From assembly GCA_028868535.1 (NCBI GenBank), contig JAGWUH010000025.1, positions 1-53,844 on the forward strand: a stretch of 53,844 nucleotides of DNA, in the 5' to 3' direction. The notes below the pieces were generated by a model. The model worked only from the letters and a program-made list of their open reading frames with translations. It made no database searches and was not told where the DNA came from. The translations under genes were made by a program, and so were the position numbers. Below are positions 22,740 through 30,963 of the stretch, piece after piece. This DNA comes from Sphingomonadales bacterium. Lineage in GTDB: Bacteria; Pseudomonadota; Alphaproteobacteria; Sphingomonadales; Sphingomonadaceae. Numbering within the stretch: the first letter of the stretch is position 1; the number at the start of each line of letters is the position of its first letter.

Positions 22740-25370
22740 TCAGAAGTCGAGGCGGTAGCCGGCGGTGATGACGTAGCCGGACTCGGTGGTGCGGGTGAGG
22801 CTGCCCCCGGTGTAGGAATTCTCGCGCGTGAAGTTCCCGCCGAACTCCACTTCGACCTCGCCGTGCCGGAACGGATACCAGTTCGCCTGCAACGTCGGCT
22901 GGAACTGGCGGAAGTTGCCGGCATCGAACTTGTTGGTGCGGTAGCCGTAGCGCAGACGCGGGCTCAGCCGGAACTTTCGGGTCAGCGGCACGCGGGCGTT
23001 GATGTCGGCGGTGTAGACATGCGTGGTGTGCGTGTCGGCGTAGCGGCCGGAGAGGATGTAGATGTCGTTGCTCCACAGCAGGCCGGAACCGACCAGCTGC
23101 GCGCCATAGTAGTACTCCTTGCCGATCGCCGGCTGGCCGAACACCTGGCCGGTTCCCGCGGTGGCCGGCGTGTCGGGGGTGCCGCCGGTGTCGGTCAGGT
23201 TGAAATCGACGTTGGCCTGGAGTTTGCTGGTCAGCGGCCGCGAATAGGCCAGCGTCAGCGACTTGGAGACGAGCGTGCGGTCCTTCGCCAGCTGGTAGAT
23301 CTGCTGATCGGTGAAGAACGGCCGCAAGCCCCGCAGGTCCAGGATCGCCTGCGGCTGGGGGTCGGTCGTGAACATCCCGTAGAGCGCGTTGCTGGTGGTG
23401 AGCAGCGGAGACTGGCGGTAATCGGCCGTGGCGCTGATCGTCGAGTGATCGGGGAAGCTGTAGTTGAGGGTGATCAGGCCGAGGTTCAGCCGCTTGAACT
23501 TCACGTCATAGTCGATGAGCGCGAAAGCATTGAAGTTCTTCTTCAGGAACCGCGTCTCGATGCCGACCGAGCGGCGATCGACGAAGCCGCCGGCGACATG
23601 CTGGTCGAACCAGTAGAGCGACGTTTGCAGGGTGTCGCGCTTGCGGCCGAAATCGACGCTGACGCCGTAGAACGGCCGCTTGTTCAGCACTTCCATCTGG
23701 TGCGAGCTGAGCACCGGAAAGCCCGCCACGAAGTTGACGCGCAGCTTGGGGCTGGCCTGCCAGCCGACCAGGCCGCCATCGAACCGGCCGAGTACGCCGG
23801 CCGAATTGCGGGTCTGGCGGCCGATCCGCGCGGAAACGCCCAGATCGCGATCGGTCCAGTCGACATAGAGTGCGGTAAGCGATTCCAGGTCCTTGGAATT
23901 GCCGGAGCCGACGCGACTGATGACCTGCCCGGCGGCATTCGTGGTCACCAGGTTGAACGGCGTGCCGAAGCTCTTCGAGTATGAACCGGCGGCGCGCAAC
24001 TGCAACTGCGTCCTGTCGTTGCCGCCGGTGACGGTCACGTCCGCCGAAGTCACCAGCTGGTTGAGGTTGACCGAGTTGTCGACGTCCGGGCCGACTTGCG
24101 ACCGCGTCGCGTCGAGCGCCTTGGTCGTCGACTGGTCGCGGTAATAGAACTGCGAAAAGCTGCCGCGAGCGCCCCAGCGCCAGGCCGTCGCCGCCCGCGT
24201 CGCCCCGCTCGCCGCGCGCAACTGCGGGGTGCCGTCGGCGGGCGCCGCCAGCGAGGCGAGCCGCTGCCGCACGCGTTCCGCGGCTTCGCCGGAGGGGAAA
24301 CGGCGCAAGTAGTCCTCGTACTCGGCCTGGGCATGGGCGGTCTGGCCCTTGCGCTCGTGAGTCAGCGCCAGCAGTTCCAGCGCGCGCGGCGTGCGGTCGC
24401 TTTCCGGCTTCGCTGTGGCATTGGCGAGCAATTGCACGGCCCGATCGAGGTTGCCTTCCTTGATCGCCTGCTCCGCATCGCTGGTCAATTGCGCGGTCTC
24501 GGCGCGGTCGGCCTCGGTCGTGGCGGCCGTCGGCGCGGTGCCGGCGCCGGTCGACCCGCGGCCCGTGTCGATGCTGCCCGTGTCGATGCGGCCGCTGATG
24601 CCTGCGGCGCGTTCGTCGTCCGTCACCTTCAGTGTCCAGGCGTCGGGAAAGAAGCCCGCGAGGCGCTTCCGCGCCGCCTCTGCTTCCTCGCGCGTGGCGA
24701 AGAAGCCCAGTCTCAGGCGGTGCCAGTGCTGGGCATCACGCTCGGACTGGGTTTGATAGGCGACCTGGCCGGCGATGGCGCGCTTCTGCGGTTCGCTCAG
24801 CGCCATCATGGTCCCGGCCTGCGATGCCAGGTTGACGACATAGAGCCCCGGCGGAACCGTGACCGGCGGCAGGGCGGGCCGGCCCGTCGCCGCTGGCGTC
24901 GCCGCTGCCGTCCCCGCTGCCTGGCAGCCGGCGGGGCCTGACAGCTTCAGCACCAGTGATTGCGCGCGCTCGCCCGCCTCCACGTCAAAGCCGACATCGT
25001 GCGTGAAGGTCAGCGTCAGGACGCCGCCATTGGCGTCGGACCCGTCAAATTCGACCGCCTGCAGCGCGTCATACGTCGCCGGCGGGCGCAGCGATTCCTT
25101 GCCCATGACCCCTTGTACCGGATCGAGCGGCTGGACGCGGATGCGGAGCTGCCGTCCGCTGCCGTGCGGGAAATAGCTGAGCAACTGCACCCGGATGTTG
25201 AAGTTCACGGTCAGGGTCGTGCAACCGCCGACATTGTCGACGCGCAGGTCCGACAGCGCGCGGTCGTCGACCGATTGCCCGAAGGCCGGCGCTGGAAGCA
25301 GCGAGCCGGCGAAGCCCACGGCGGCGAATGCGGTCAGCGAGCCGCCGACGACTTGACGAATGTTGGTCAC
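22740..25370 (-). CDS. Outer-membrane protein with SPOR, TPR and beta-barrel domains
   Basis: This 876-aa exported protein starts at a GTG with GGAGGG eight bases upstream. After a signal peptide (1 to about 32) comes a beta-rich domain (35-145) with Cys50 and Cys149. A SPOR-like segment follows (about 174-250, GLYVVNLAS... HWHRLRLGFFATREEAEAARKRL), then a TPR-like helical region (296-375). From about 398 to the end, alternating aromatic/polar strands form a probable beta-barrel ending in GYRLDF, with the terminal Phe typical of outer-membrane proteins. Placed between the 35-haem cytochrome and ccmF, it is the best candidate for the porin of an electron conduit, or for a secretion/assembly factor of the cytochrome. 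No exact family is recognised. Confidence 0.72.
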   Translation of the reverse strand: MTNIRQVVGGSLTAFAAVGFAGSLLPAPAFGQSVDDRALSDLRVDNVGGCTTLTVNFNIRVQLLSYFPHGSGRQLRIRVQPLDPVQGVMGKESLRPPATYDALQAVEFDGSDANGGVLTLTFTHDVGFDVEAGERAQSLVLKLSGPAGCQAAGTAAATPAATGRPALPPVTVPPGLYVVNLASQAGTMMALSEPQKRAIAGQVAYQTQSERDAQHWHRLRLGFFATREEAEAARKRLAGFFPDAWTLKVTDDERAAGISGRIDTGSIDTGRGSTGAGTAPTAATTEADRAETAQLTSDAEQAIKEGNLDRAVQLLANATAKPESDRTPRALELLALTHERKGQTAHAQAEYEDYLRRFPSGEAAERVRQRLASLAAPADGTPQLRAASGATRAATAWRWGARGSFSQFYYRDQSTTKALDATRSQVGPDVDNSVNLNQLVTSADVTVTGGNDRTQLQLRAAGSYSKSFGTPFNLVTTNAAGQVISRVGSGNSKDLESLTALYVDWTDRDLGVSARIGRQTRNSAGVLGRFDGGLVGWQASPKLRVNFVAGFPVLSSHQMEVLNKRPFYGVSVDFGRKRDTLQTSLYWFDQHVAGGFVDRRSVGIETRFLKKNFNAFALIDYDVKFKRLNLGLITLNYSFPDHSTISATADYRQSPLLTTSNALYGMFTTDPQPQAILDLRGLRPFFTDQQIYQLAKDRTLVSKSLTLAYSRPLTSKLQANVDFNLTDTGGTPDTPATAGTGQVFGQPAIGKEYYYGAQLVGSGLLWSNDIYILSGRYADTHTTHVYTADINARVPLTRKFRLSPRLRYGYRTNKFDAGNFRQFQPTLQANWYPFRHGEVEVEFGGNFTRENSYTGGSLTRTTESGYVITAGYRLDF

Positions 25371-25395
25371 GATTCTGTCCCTCCGGTCTGGCCGG

Positions 25396-27963
25396 TCATC
25401 TGCTGAAGGTTCGGGTGCTGTGGCAGTCGCCGCAGTCCCTCGAGGTGTTCGGGTGGTCGCGCGGCTTGCCGGTCGCGGTGTTGCCGTTGTGGCAGGATGC
25501 GCAGGTGCCGATCACGTCGTTGTGATTGACGGTCCGCACTGGCGTCCAGGCGGCGGTAGACCTGTGGCAGTCCTCGCACAGGTTGTTGGTGGCCATGTGC
25601 GTGGCGTTCTTGCCCGGCGCGGTGGTGCCGTTGTGGCAGGACGCGCAATTGTTGCTGATGCCGGTGTGCGCGAATGTCGCAGGCAGCCAGGCTGATGTCC
25701 GATGGCAGGTTCCGCAGTCCTGCGCCGTGGGGATGTGCGTGGAAGGCTTGCCGGTGGCAGCGGAGCCGTTGTGGCAGCTGCTGCACGTGCCCAGCGCCTG
25801 CGAGTGATCCATGTGGAGACTGCTCCACGCGCTGGTCACATGGCAGAAATCGCAGGCGTTGGTCGTGGCGATATGGGTCGATGGCTTGCCCGGCGCGCTG
25901 GTTCCGTTGTGGCAGGATGCGCAGGTGCCGTTGGCATCGGCATGGTTGAACGTGCGGATGGGCGCCCAGGCGTTCGTGCCATGGCAATCGCCGCAGGCAG
26001 TGGTCGTGCTGAGGTGCGACGCGGACTTGCCGGTCGCGGTGGTGCCATTGTGGCAGGATGCGCAGGTACCGATCACGTCGTTGTGGTTGACGGTGGTCAC
26101 CGGGCTCCAGCCGCTGGTGCGGTGGCAGTCCTCGCAGGTGTTGGTGGTGGCGATGTGGGTCGCCGGCTTGCCGGTGGCGGTGGTGCCGTTGTGGCAGGAT
26201 GCGCAGTTGCCGCTGACGCCGCTGTGCGAGAAGCTGGCGCCGGAGAAGCTGCGCGTGTTGTGGCAGCTGCCGCAGTCCTGCGAGGTGGCGATGTGCGTTG
26301 CCGGCTTGCCCATGGCGGTCGAACCGTTGTGGCAGGACGCGCAGGTACCGATCACGTCGTTGTGATTGACGGTGTTGACCGGGCTCCAGTCGCTGGTGCG
26401 GTGGCAGTCCTCGCAGACGTTGTTGGTGGCGATGTGGGTCGCGGGCTTGCCGGTTGCGGTGGTGCCGTTGTGGCAGGATGCGCAGTTGCCGCTGACGCCG
26501 CTGTGCGAGAAGCTGGCGCCGGAGAAGCTGCGCGTGTTGTGGCAGCTGCCGCAGTCCTGCGAGGTGGCGATGTGGGTGGCGGGCTTGCCGGTCGCCTTCG
26601 AGCCGTTGTGGCAGGACGCGCAGCTGCCGATCACGTCGTTGTGGTTGACCGTGGTGACCGGGCTCCAGCCGCTGGTCTTGTGGCAGTCCTCGCAGACGTT
26701 GTTGGTGGCGATGTGGGTCGCCGGCTTGCCGGTCGCGGTGGTGCCGTTGTGGCAGGATGCACAGTTGCCGCTGACGCCGCTGTGCGAGAAGCTGGCGCCC
26801 GAGAAGCTGCGCGTGTTGTGGCAACTGCCGCAGTCCTGCGAGGTGGCGATGTGGGTGGCGGGCTTGCCGGTCGCCGTCGAGCCGTTGTGGCAGGACGCGC
26901 AGCTGCCGGTGACGTCATTGTGATTGACCGTGGTGACCGGGCTCCAGCCGCTGGTCTTGTGGCAGTCCTCGCAGACGTTGTTGGTGGCGATGTGGGTCGC
27001 GGGCTTGCCGGTCGCGGTGGTGCCGTTGTGGCAGGAGGCGCAATTGCCGCTGACGCCGCTGTGCGAGAAGCTGGCGCCGGAGAAGCTGCGCGTGTTGTGG
27101 CAGCTGCCGCAATCCTGCGAAGTGGCGATGTGCGTGGCGGGCTTGCCGGTCGCCTTCGAGCCGTTGTGGCAGGACGCGCAGCTGCCGGTGACATCATTGT
27201 GATTGACCGTGGTGACCGGGCTCCAGCCGCTGGTCTTGTGGCAGTCCTCGCAGGCATTGTTGGTGGCGATGTGCGTCGCCGGCTTGCCGGTCGCGGTCGT
27301 GCCGTTGTGGCACGAGGCGCAGTTCCCACTGACGCCGGCGTGGGCAAAGCGGGCGTTGGCGAAGCTCGTGGTCGTATGGCATTCGGCGCAATCCTGGTTC
27401 GTCGGAATGTGGGTTGCGGGCTTCCCGGTTGCGGTGCTGCCATTGTGGCAGGATGCGCACGCTCCGGTGACGCCGGTGTGGTCGAACCGGGCTGATTGCC
27501 AACTGCTGGTCTTGTGGCAGGCCGCGCAGTCCTGCGAGGTGCGGATGTGCGTCGCCGGCTTCCCCGCGGCGTGCATGCCGTCATGGCAGGACGCGCAGGT
27601 ACCCGTTGCCTGGGCATGGTCGAAGCGGGCGATCTGCCACTGCCTCGTGGTGTGGCACGAGTCGCAGCGGGCCTGCGTCGTGATGTGGTTGGAAGGCTTG
27701 CCGGTTGCATGGACGCGATCGTGGCAGGCGGCGCAATCGCGCGGCGTGCCGCGAAAAGTCCCCTGCACGTGGCACGATTCGCAGGTCACCGCAGCGTGTG
27801 CCCCGGTCAGGGGAAAGCCGGTGCGGAAATGATCGAACGCCTGGCCGGTCACCTGGATCGACGCCGGGGCCGGCGGGGCGGGCGTACGGGCGCGCAACGG
27901 CAAGCTGGCGGCCAGAAGGGCCGCCAGCAGTGCCAACAGTATCAAGATGCGTTTCGCGTTCAC
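25396..27963 (-). CDS. Giant multihaem cytochrome c with 35 CXXCH motifs
   Basis: By direct count this protein has 35 CXXCH haem-binding motifs in about 855 residues. The first 25-30 residues (NAKRILILLALLAALLAASLP) form a signal peptide or anchor; everything after carries haem. The basic unit is about 46 residues with two motifs, a CASCHNG type and a DCGSCH/CEDCH type. Each unit also has two extra His (GKPATHI and NHNDV or SHSGV), enough for bis-His coordination of every haem. Pairs of units form 93-residue, four-haem repeats encoded by 279-bp DNA repeats. The start is uncertain: GTG 27963 gives a normal signal peptide; ATG 28077 would add 38 basic residues. It is predicted to be periplasmic or extracellular. 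Confidence 0.88.
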   Translation of the reverse strand: MNAKRILILLALLAALLAASLPLRARTPAPPAPASIQVTGQAFDHFRTGFPLTGAHAAVTCESCHVQGTFRGTPRDCAACHDRVHATGKPSNHITTQARCDSCHTTRQWQIARFDHAQATGTCASCHDGMHAAGKPATHIRTSQDCAACHKTSSWQSARFDHTGVTGACASCHNGSTATGKPATHIPTNQDCAECHTTTSFANARFAHAGVSGNCASCHNGTTATGKPATHIATNNACEDCHKTSGWSPVTTVNHNDVTGSCASCHNGSKATGKPATHIATSQDCGSCHNTRSFSGASFSHSGVSGNCASCHNGTTATGKPATHIATNNVCEDCHKTSGWSPVTTVNHNDVTGSCASCHNGSTATGKPATHIATSQDCGSCHNTRSFSGASFSHSGVSGNCASCHNGTTATGKPATHIATNNVCEDCHKTSGWSPVTTVNHNDVIGSCASCHNGSKATGKPATHIATSQDCGSCHNTRSFSGASFSHSGVSGNCASCHNGTTATGKPATHIATNNVCEDCHRTSDWSPVNTVNHNDVIGTCASCHNGSTAMGKPATHIATSQDCGSCHNTRSFSGASFSHSGVSGNCASCHNGTTATGKPATHIATTNTCEDCHRTSGWSPVTTVNHNDVIGTCASCHNGTTATGKSASHLSTTTACGDCHGTNAWAPIRTFNHADANGTCASCHNGTSAPGKPSTHIATTNACDFCHVTSAWSSLHMDHSQALGTCSSCHNGSAATGKPSTHIPTAQDCGTCHRTSAWLPATFAHTGISNNCASCHNGTTAPGKNATHMATNNLCEDCHRSTAAWTPVRTVNHNDVIGTCASCHNGNTATGKPRDHPNTSRDCGDCHSTRTFSR
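26087..27481. repeat. Tandem 279-bp coding repeats (about five copies) in the 35-haem gene
   Basis: The same landmark (plus-strand TTGAC[C/G]G before the CCGGGCTCCAG segment) recurs at 26087, 26366, 26645, 26924 and 27203, each exactly 279 bases apart. Each unit encodes 93 residues with four CXXCH motifs. The units at 26645 and 26924 differ at only about a dozen positions. The outer units and flanks are more divergent, suggesting recent expansion of the central copies. Copy number could change by recombination or be miscounted by short-read assembly. Confidence 0.9.
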
Positions 27964-28136
27964 CAGAGCCCGTTTTCTTGTCGCCAACCGGCATTCTGCC
28001 TGCCGGACGACGTACGTTTGCACGAGCTTCAGTAATCGGTTGCGCAACAAGAACAGTAACCGCGCGCGTCGGCTCATCGCGCTTTGGAATCGGTTCAGCG
28101 CCGAATTTCGCGTTTCGTAAGGTTAATGTCAGATTG

Positions 28137-29903
28137 TCAGCGAGGCTTGTCGAAGCGGACTTGCCGAAAATCTTCCGTCACGTGGCAGCGCTCGCAGTCT
28201 TCGCCGAACCCCCCGCGATGGGGGTCGTCCCGACGGTGGCAATCGACGCATTGCCGTGACAGCTGTCGCGGATCGCCGGCACGGCCGTGACAGGCCGCGC
28301 AGATCAGCCCCGCATGGCGGCCGGTCAACGGGAAGCGGGTGGCGGTGTCGTGGTCGAACCGCCAGTTCTTCCACGACGATGCCATGTGGCAAGTACCGCA
28401 CGCCGCGGGCTTGCCGAGGCCGCCCTTGTGATGATCGTCGACGTGGCAATCGGCGCAACCCAGGCCCTTCGCCGCAAAGCCGCGATCGACATGGCACGCG
28501 GTGCAGGCCAGCGCGACGTGGCGTCCGAGCAGCGGAAAGCGCGTCAGCGCGTGGTCGAAGCGAACCCGCTCCTTCCAGCTCGCGGCGTCGTGGCAGTTCG
28601 CGCAGGACGATCCCAGCCGGCCGCCGTGAACGTCATCCCGGGCGTGGCACGAGCCGCAGGTGACCGCCGGCCGCACTTCCGCCCCCGGCTTGCCGTGGCA
28701 CTGCTCGCACGGCACTTTCGCGTGCTTCCCGGCCAGCGGAAACCGCGTCATCCGGTCGTGATCGAAACTGGCGATCTTCCAAGCGCTCTCGGTGTGGCAG
28801 CGCTGGCAGTCGCTGCCGTTTGCGCCCTTGTGGCGATCGTCCTTGGCGTGGCAGGCGGCGCAGGTGGCCGCCGGCTTGGCCGCGCGCAAGGGTTGCGCGT
28901 GGCATGCGGCACACAGCGCGTCACGATGCGCGCCACGCAGCGGGAACCTGGTCAGGCGATCGTGATCGAAAGCGATCTGCTTCCAGGTGCGGCTGGTGTG
29001 GCACTGGGCGCAATCGCTGCCATTGCCGCCCTTGTGGCGATCGTCCTTGGCGTGGCAGCCGTTGCAGGCCTTGGCCGGGCTGGGCCTGGCATTGGCGACG
29101 CCGTGGCACGCGGCACAACTTGCCGCGGCATGCGCGCCAAGCAGCGGAAAGCCCGTACCGGCGTGGTCGAACGTCGCCGCTTTCCAGCCGGCAGTCGAAT
29201 GGCATTGCGCGCAGTTGGTTCCCCGGCTGCCACGGTGGGCATCGTCGCGGGCATGGCAACTCACGCAGTTGCTCGCCAGCCCCTGCCAGCGTTGCCCGGC
29301 GTGGCAGGTGAGGCAGCTCACCTGGCGATGCTGCCCGGTCAGCGCGAAGCCCGTCGCCGCGTGGTTGAACGGCTGGATTGGCTTCCATGCGGTGGTCAGG
29401 TGGCAATTCTGGCACGCGGCGCCCAGTTGTCCGCGATGCGGATCGCGCCTGGCATGGCAGCCGTTGCAGGTCCGGGGCGCCGCCCGGAACGCGGCCCCGG
29501 GCTGATGACAGCCATTGCACGCGGTCCGCACGTGCGCGCCCGTGAGCGCGAAATCGGTCAGCCCATGGTTGAAGCTGTTGCGGTCCAGCCGCACCAGCGG
29601 CGTGCCGCGTCCCTTGTGCTCGGCATGGCAGGTCCGGCACTCGCCATGCGCCGGCGCCCACTTGCCGTGCAAGCCGGTGCCGCCGGCGATGTCCGCGGCA
29701 ACGGGCTTGTGGCAGGCAAGGCACTGGCCGCTCTGGGCGACCTTGCGGAACGAGGTGTGGCACGCGTCGCAACGTGCTTCCAGGCGCGCATGGGGCGCGG
29801 ACAGCGCGCCGGGGCTGATCAGCCGCTCGACGATCGACTGCGCGGCCGCCGGAGCCGCGAGCAGCGCCAGCAGGACCAGCCAGAACGCGCGCCAGCGGGA
29901 CAT
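28137..29903 (-). CDS. Multihaem cytochrome c with 24 CXXCH motifs
   Basis: This 588-aa exported cytochrome has 24 CXXCH motifs by direct count. A signal peptide (MSRWRAFWLVLLALLAAPAAA) precedes three motifs in an N-terminal segment. The remainder repeats a three-haem module of about 60 residues: a CHARDDxHRG or CHAKDDRHKG type, a CxxCHxxxxWK type and a GxHxxxxCxxCH type. Each module has extra His in DxHKG, FDH and GxH, matching three sixth ligands. Its repeat differs from the 35-haem protein, so the two are distinct cytochromes. The start overlaps the stop of the membrane cytochrome gene (TGATG), suggesting direct functional pairing, likely as the periplasmic electron carrier. Confidence 0.9.
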   Translation of the reverse strand: MSRWRAFWLVLLALLAAPAAAQSIVERLISPGALSAPHARLEARCDACHTSFRKVAQSGQCLACHKPVAADIAGGTGLHGKWAPAHGECRTCHAEHKGRGTPLVRLDRNSFNHGLTDFALTGAHVRTACNGCHQPGAAFRAAPRTCNGCHARRDPHRGQLGAACQNCHLTTAWKPIQPFNHAATGFALTGQHRQVSCLTCHAGQRWQGLASNCVSCHARDDAHRGSRGTNCAQCHSTAGWKAATFDHAGTGFPLLGAHAAASCAACHGVANARPSPAKACNGCHAKDDRHKGGNGSDCAQCHTSRTWKQIAFDHDRLTRFPLRGAHRDALCAACHAQPLRAAKPAATCAACHAKDDRHKGANGSDCQRCHTESAWKIASFDHDRMTRFPLAGKHAKVPCEQCHGKPGAEVRPAVTCGSCHARDDVHGGRLGSSCANCHDAASWKERVRFDHALTRFPLLGRHVALACTACHVDRGFAAKGLGCADCHVDDHHKGGLGKPAACGTCHMASSWKNWRFDHDTATRFPLTGRHAGLICAACHGRAGDPRQLSRQCVDCHRRDDPHRGGFGEDCERCHVTEDFRQVRFDKPR

Positions 29904-30757
29904 CAATACATGTGCACGGCGACGACGTGCAGGATCGCCGCCGCCACCAGCATGATGAACAGCGGCAGGTGCAGCAGGTGCCACAGCCGCAGCAGCCGGT
30001 CATAGAACGCGAACTCTGCCGCCCGCCGCACCGCCTGGAAATAGGCCCGCAGCGAATCCCTCGCCGGGGCGGATGTGCGCAGCCCCGGATGGGCGCGCAG
30101 GATCGTCCACAGCGAAACGCGCGTCGCGATGCCAATTCCGAAAACGGCGCCGGCACTGCTCCAGAAGTGGCTGCCGGCAGCGATCGCGCGACTCTCCAGG
30201 GCCTGCAGCCGCTCGACCAGCTGGGCGATGTCCGCTTCCGCGCCCACCAGTCGTGCGATCGAGCCGTCCATGTCGCTTTTCAGCTCGCGCATTTCCAGCT
30301 TGCGATCCGAATAGCCGCGATGAACCCGCGAGTAGAAGAACCGGCCGACCAGCCCGCTGGCCGAAACCACGATCATCGCCCCCAGCGCGAAGGCGCTGTT
30401 GAGCGCTCCCCAGCTGAAGCGCGCATGATACAGGATCGCCAGCGGGCCGAGCAGGCCGAGCAGCATGTGGAAGCGGAACCAGAAAGCCACGCTGCCCATG
30501 CGCCGCCCGCCGCGGCGCATCCGCTTGCGCAGCGGGTAGCCGAGCAGCACGAGCATCATCGTCCCGCCGATGATGCCGAGCGCATAGCCGAGGCCGGAAT
30601 GCGGGTCGATCGGGCTTTCCGCCCGGCGCCACCAACCCACCAGCAGCACCGCTGCCAAGGCCGCGAAGATGGCGATCGAGACGATGCGTTCGGCAAGTCC
30701 TGCCGTTAACCGGATCTGTTGACGCGGTGCTGGGTATGTCTGGGTGCTTGTGGCCAT
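29903..30757 (-). CDS. Membrane b-type cytochrome with two bis-His pairs
   Basis: This integral membrane protein of 284 aa has about five or six hydrophobic segments. Two pairs of His are spaced exactly 14 residues apart inside helices: His97/His111 (FRFHMLLG...LYHARF) and His263/His277 (LLHLPL...ILHVVAV). This is the pattern of two b haems stacked across a helix bundle, as in ferric-reductase-like and formate-dehydrogenase-type cytochromes. A charged region of about 45 residues (147-190) lies in a loop. It would take electrons from quinol, or give them to quinone, and exchange with the 24-haem protein whose gene overlaps its stop. ATG 30757 was chosen because upstream in-frame starts add a basic non-membrane tail. 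Exact family not recognised. Confidence 0.72.
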   Translation of the reverse strand: MATSTQTYPAPRQQIRLTAGLAERIVSIAIFAALAAVLLVGWWRRAESPIDPHSGLGYALGIIGGTMMLVLLGYPLRKRMRRGGRRMGSVAFWFRFHMLLGLLGPLAILYHARFSWGALNSAFALGAMIVVSASGLVGRFFYSRVHRGYSDRKLEMRELKSDMDGSIARLVGAEADIAQLVERLQALESRAIAAGSHFWSSAGAVFGIGIATRVSLWTILRAHPGLRTSAPARDSLRAYFQAVRRAAEFAFYDRLLRLWHLLHLPLFIMLVAAAILHVVAVHMY

Positions 30758-30963
30758 GATCGCGAATTCTCGTCGGCAGCTCCTGGTGAACGACGAATGC
30801 ATCGAATCGCTTAGCAATTGATTGAGAAGCCCGGCGCCGGGGATCAACGGTTTGGCGCATCACAGGCACCGGCCGTCGCTGCCGCAATCGATCGTCAGGC
30901 TGGTGTCAGGTTCGCTCGCAGGAAAGGCCGGGGGCGGCAACGCGATCGTCGGCTCGAGAGGAA

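Noticed and set aside
20927..22768. 613-codon open frame opposite ccmF
   Set aside because: Composition is Arg/Gln/His-rich as expected for the complement of a GC-rich membrane protein gene; ccmF motifs on the other strand are decisive.
26087..27481. CRISPR-like or non-coding tandem array
   Set aside because: The period is 279 bases, divisible by three, and the repeats encode conserved CXXCH units in one frame. There are no short repeats with unique spacers.
25702..27495. Long plus-strand open frame opposite the 35-haem gene
   Set aside because: It is a mirror of the repetitive CXXCH-coding sequence; its product is low-complexity Ala/Gly/Val repeat, with no start context or family motif.
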